Source of the DNA: Planctomycetota bacterium
Lineage (GTDB): Bacteria; Planctomycetota; Phycisphaerae; UBA1845
Length of the DNA stretch: 7,613 nucleotides
Direction: 5' to 3'
NCBI GenBank assembly: GCA_022561415.1
Contig: JADFRH010000111.1
Location: forward strand, 1-7,613
In this document: positions 6,708 to 7,613 of the stretch, piece after piece
Numbering within the stretch: position 1 is the first letter of the stretch
Layout of the letters: each line of letters starts with the position of its first letter
Made by a program: the position numbers and the translations under genes
Notes under the pieces: generated by a model
Database searches by the model: none
The model's input: the letters and a program-made list of their open reading frames with translations, nothing else
Told to the model about the DNA's origin: nothing

Positions 6708-7606
6708 TCGCCTTCGACACGCCCTGGACGGAAGCCGACACTCGAATCACTCAGTCGGTACGGCTGGGGGAGATCACCGTCAGTCTGCGCAGCGACCTTG
6801 ACGAAGTAGCAGCGGATTTCTCCGGACTCTACCGCGGAAGCCCTCCCGGTGAGCAGGCGGAGGCGGGAACCATCCGCATGGACGTCCGTCGGGTCCGCGG
6901 GTCAATCCCTCTCGGCCGGCGCTACGGCGTGTTCGGCGATGGCCGGCAGATGGGCAAGCCGCTCCGCCGCGACGAGGTGCTGCCCCAGTTGGAATGGGCC
7001 ATCAACTCACGTGTGATCTCGACGCGGACTGACTTTCTGCAATTGCGTGCGGCCGGCATGGTTCGAGACGGCGTCGGCGTGATTCTCGCCGGAGGGTCGG
7101 GCTCGGGAAAATCGACGTTGGCGGCCGCACTGCTCGCGCGCGGCTGGCGCTACGGCAGTGACGATCTGATTCTGATCGATCCGGCCACGGGTTTCATGCA
7201 TCCGTTCCCCAAGGCGATATGCGTCAGGTCGGGCGCGTTCGATATCATCGAGCGGTTGGCGCTGCCCACGACGGGTGGTCGCTACCACGTCAAAGGTGTT
7301 AGAGGACGCGTCGGCTACATCAACCCGCACGACGTGGCGCCGGATCGAGTGGCGAAGCCGGGGCCGGTTCGGTTTGTGGTCTTTCCGAACTACGTGCGAG
7401 GGACTCCATCGAATCTCTTCGCGATGCCACAAGCGCGGGCGGTCTATGGCCTGGTTTCCGTCACGTTGAATCGGGCAGCGTTTACGGATCACGGCGTTTC
7501 GATCCTTTCCGCGTTTTCGGCCGGGGCGGAGTGTCTGGGCCTCGATGCCGGAGAGATCGAGGAGAGCTGCGATCTTCTCGATGCGATGGTCGATGGCGGT
7601 GGCTGA
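6704..7606 (+). CDS. HprK-related P-loop kinase (HPr-rel-A type)
   Basis: This 300-residue cytoplasmic protein is related to the kinase domain of HPr kinase/phosphorylase. The Walker A loop GGSGSGKST is at 130-138. It is followed by the family signature YGSDDLILID (150-159), whose Asp pair 153-154 is likely catalytic or Mg-binding, and by HPFPKAICVR (166-175). No N-terminal HprK domain of classical catabolite-control type is recognised and no HPr gene is present, so HPr is unlikely to be the substrate. In related systems such kinases act with PqqD and nucleotidyltransferase partners, and homologues in lasso peptide clusters phosphorylate the peptide. The start at 6704 overlaps the previous stop as ATGA; the frame stays open further upstream, but that part is antisense-frame shadow of the previous gene. 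The next gene starts inside its stop (TGATG). Kinase fold is firm; substrate is unknown. Confidence 0.88.
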   Translation: MIAFDTPWTEADTRITQSVRLGEITVSLRSDLDEVAADFSGLYRGSPPGEQAEAGTIRMDVRRVRGSIPLGRRYGVFGDGRQMGKPLRRDEVLPQLEWAINSRVISTRTDFLQLRAAGMVRDGVGVILAGGSGSGKSTLAAALLARGWRYGSDDLILIDPATGFMHPFPKAICVRSGAFDIIERLALPTTGGRYHVKGVRGRVGYINPHDVAPDRVAKPGPVRFVVFPNYVRGTPSNLFAMPQARAVYGLVSVTLNRAAFTDHGVSILSAFSAGAECLGLDAGEIEESCDLLDAMVDGGG

Positions 7607-7613
7607 TGGACGA
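7606..7613 (+). CDS. Start of a further operon gene, cut by the window edge
   Basis: An ATG at 7606-7608 overlaps the kinase stop codon (TGATG) and is followed by GAC GA. The overlap matches the other two junctions of this operon, so a fourth coupled gene is likely. Only two full codons are visible and nothing can be said of its product. Confidence 0.4.

Overview
The window is GC-rich with strongly G/C-ending codons. It carries protein families common in large-genome environmental bacteria: a two-domain GT4 glycosyltransferase, a long HD-GYP protein, a VKOR-thioredoxin fusion and an HprK-like peptide-modification set. A planctomycete or a related deep bacterial lineage fits best, but this is inferred from style and family content; no marker gene is present. 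No tRNA, rRNA, CRISPR array, transposase or phage gene was seen.

Layout. The left half is read on the minus strand. It holds a GT4 glycosyltransferase with a second C-terminal domain, which runs off the left edge (start near 1624), then a 324-base gap, then a 499-residue HD-GYP regulator (3448 to 1949) whose metal-binding signature is partly lost. A gap of about 407 bases follows, from which the HD-GYP gene and the rightward genes diverge. The octamer GTCCGATA occurs three times in it.

The right half is one tightly packed plus-strand operon. It contains a VKOR-DsbA fusion for disulfide formation (3856 to 5220), a nucleotidyltransferase-PqqD fusion (5217 to 6707), an HprK-related P-loop kinase (6704 to 7606), and a further gene beginning at 7606 as the window ends. 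Every junction is a stop/start overlap (GTGA, ATGA, TGATG), so the genes are probably translationally coupled. PqqD, HprK-like kinase and nucleotidyltransferase together match what is annotated as the HPr-rel-A system. Related kinase/nucleotidyltransferase pairs occur in some lasso peptide clusters. A secreted disulfide machine as first gene suggests that the unseen product is a ribosomally made peptide or protein that is bound by PqqD, chemically tagged in the cytoplasm, exported and oxidised. That pathway is an inference.

The most unusual structure is at the nucleotidyltransferase-PqqD junction. A perfect 17-base inverted repeat with a 10-base loop (6303-6346), each arm a near-exact tandem of an 8-mer, lies inside the open reading frame exactly where two normally separate proteins are joined.
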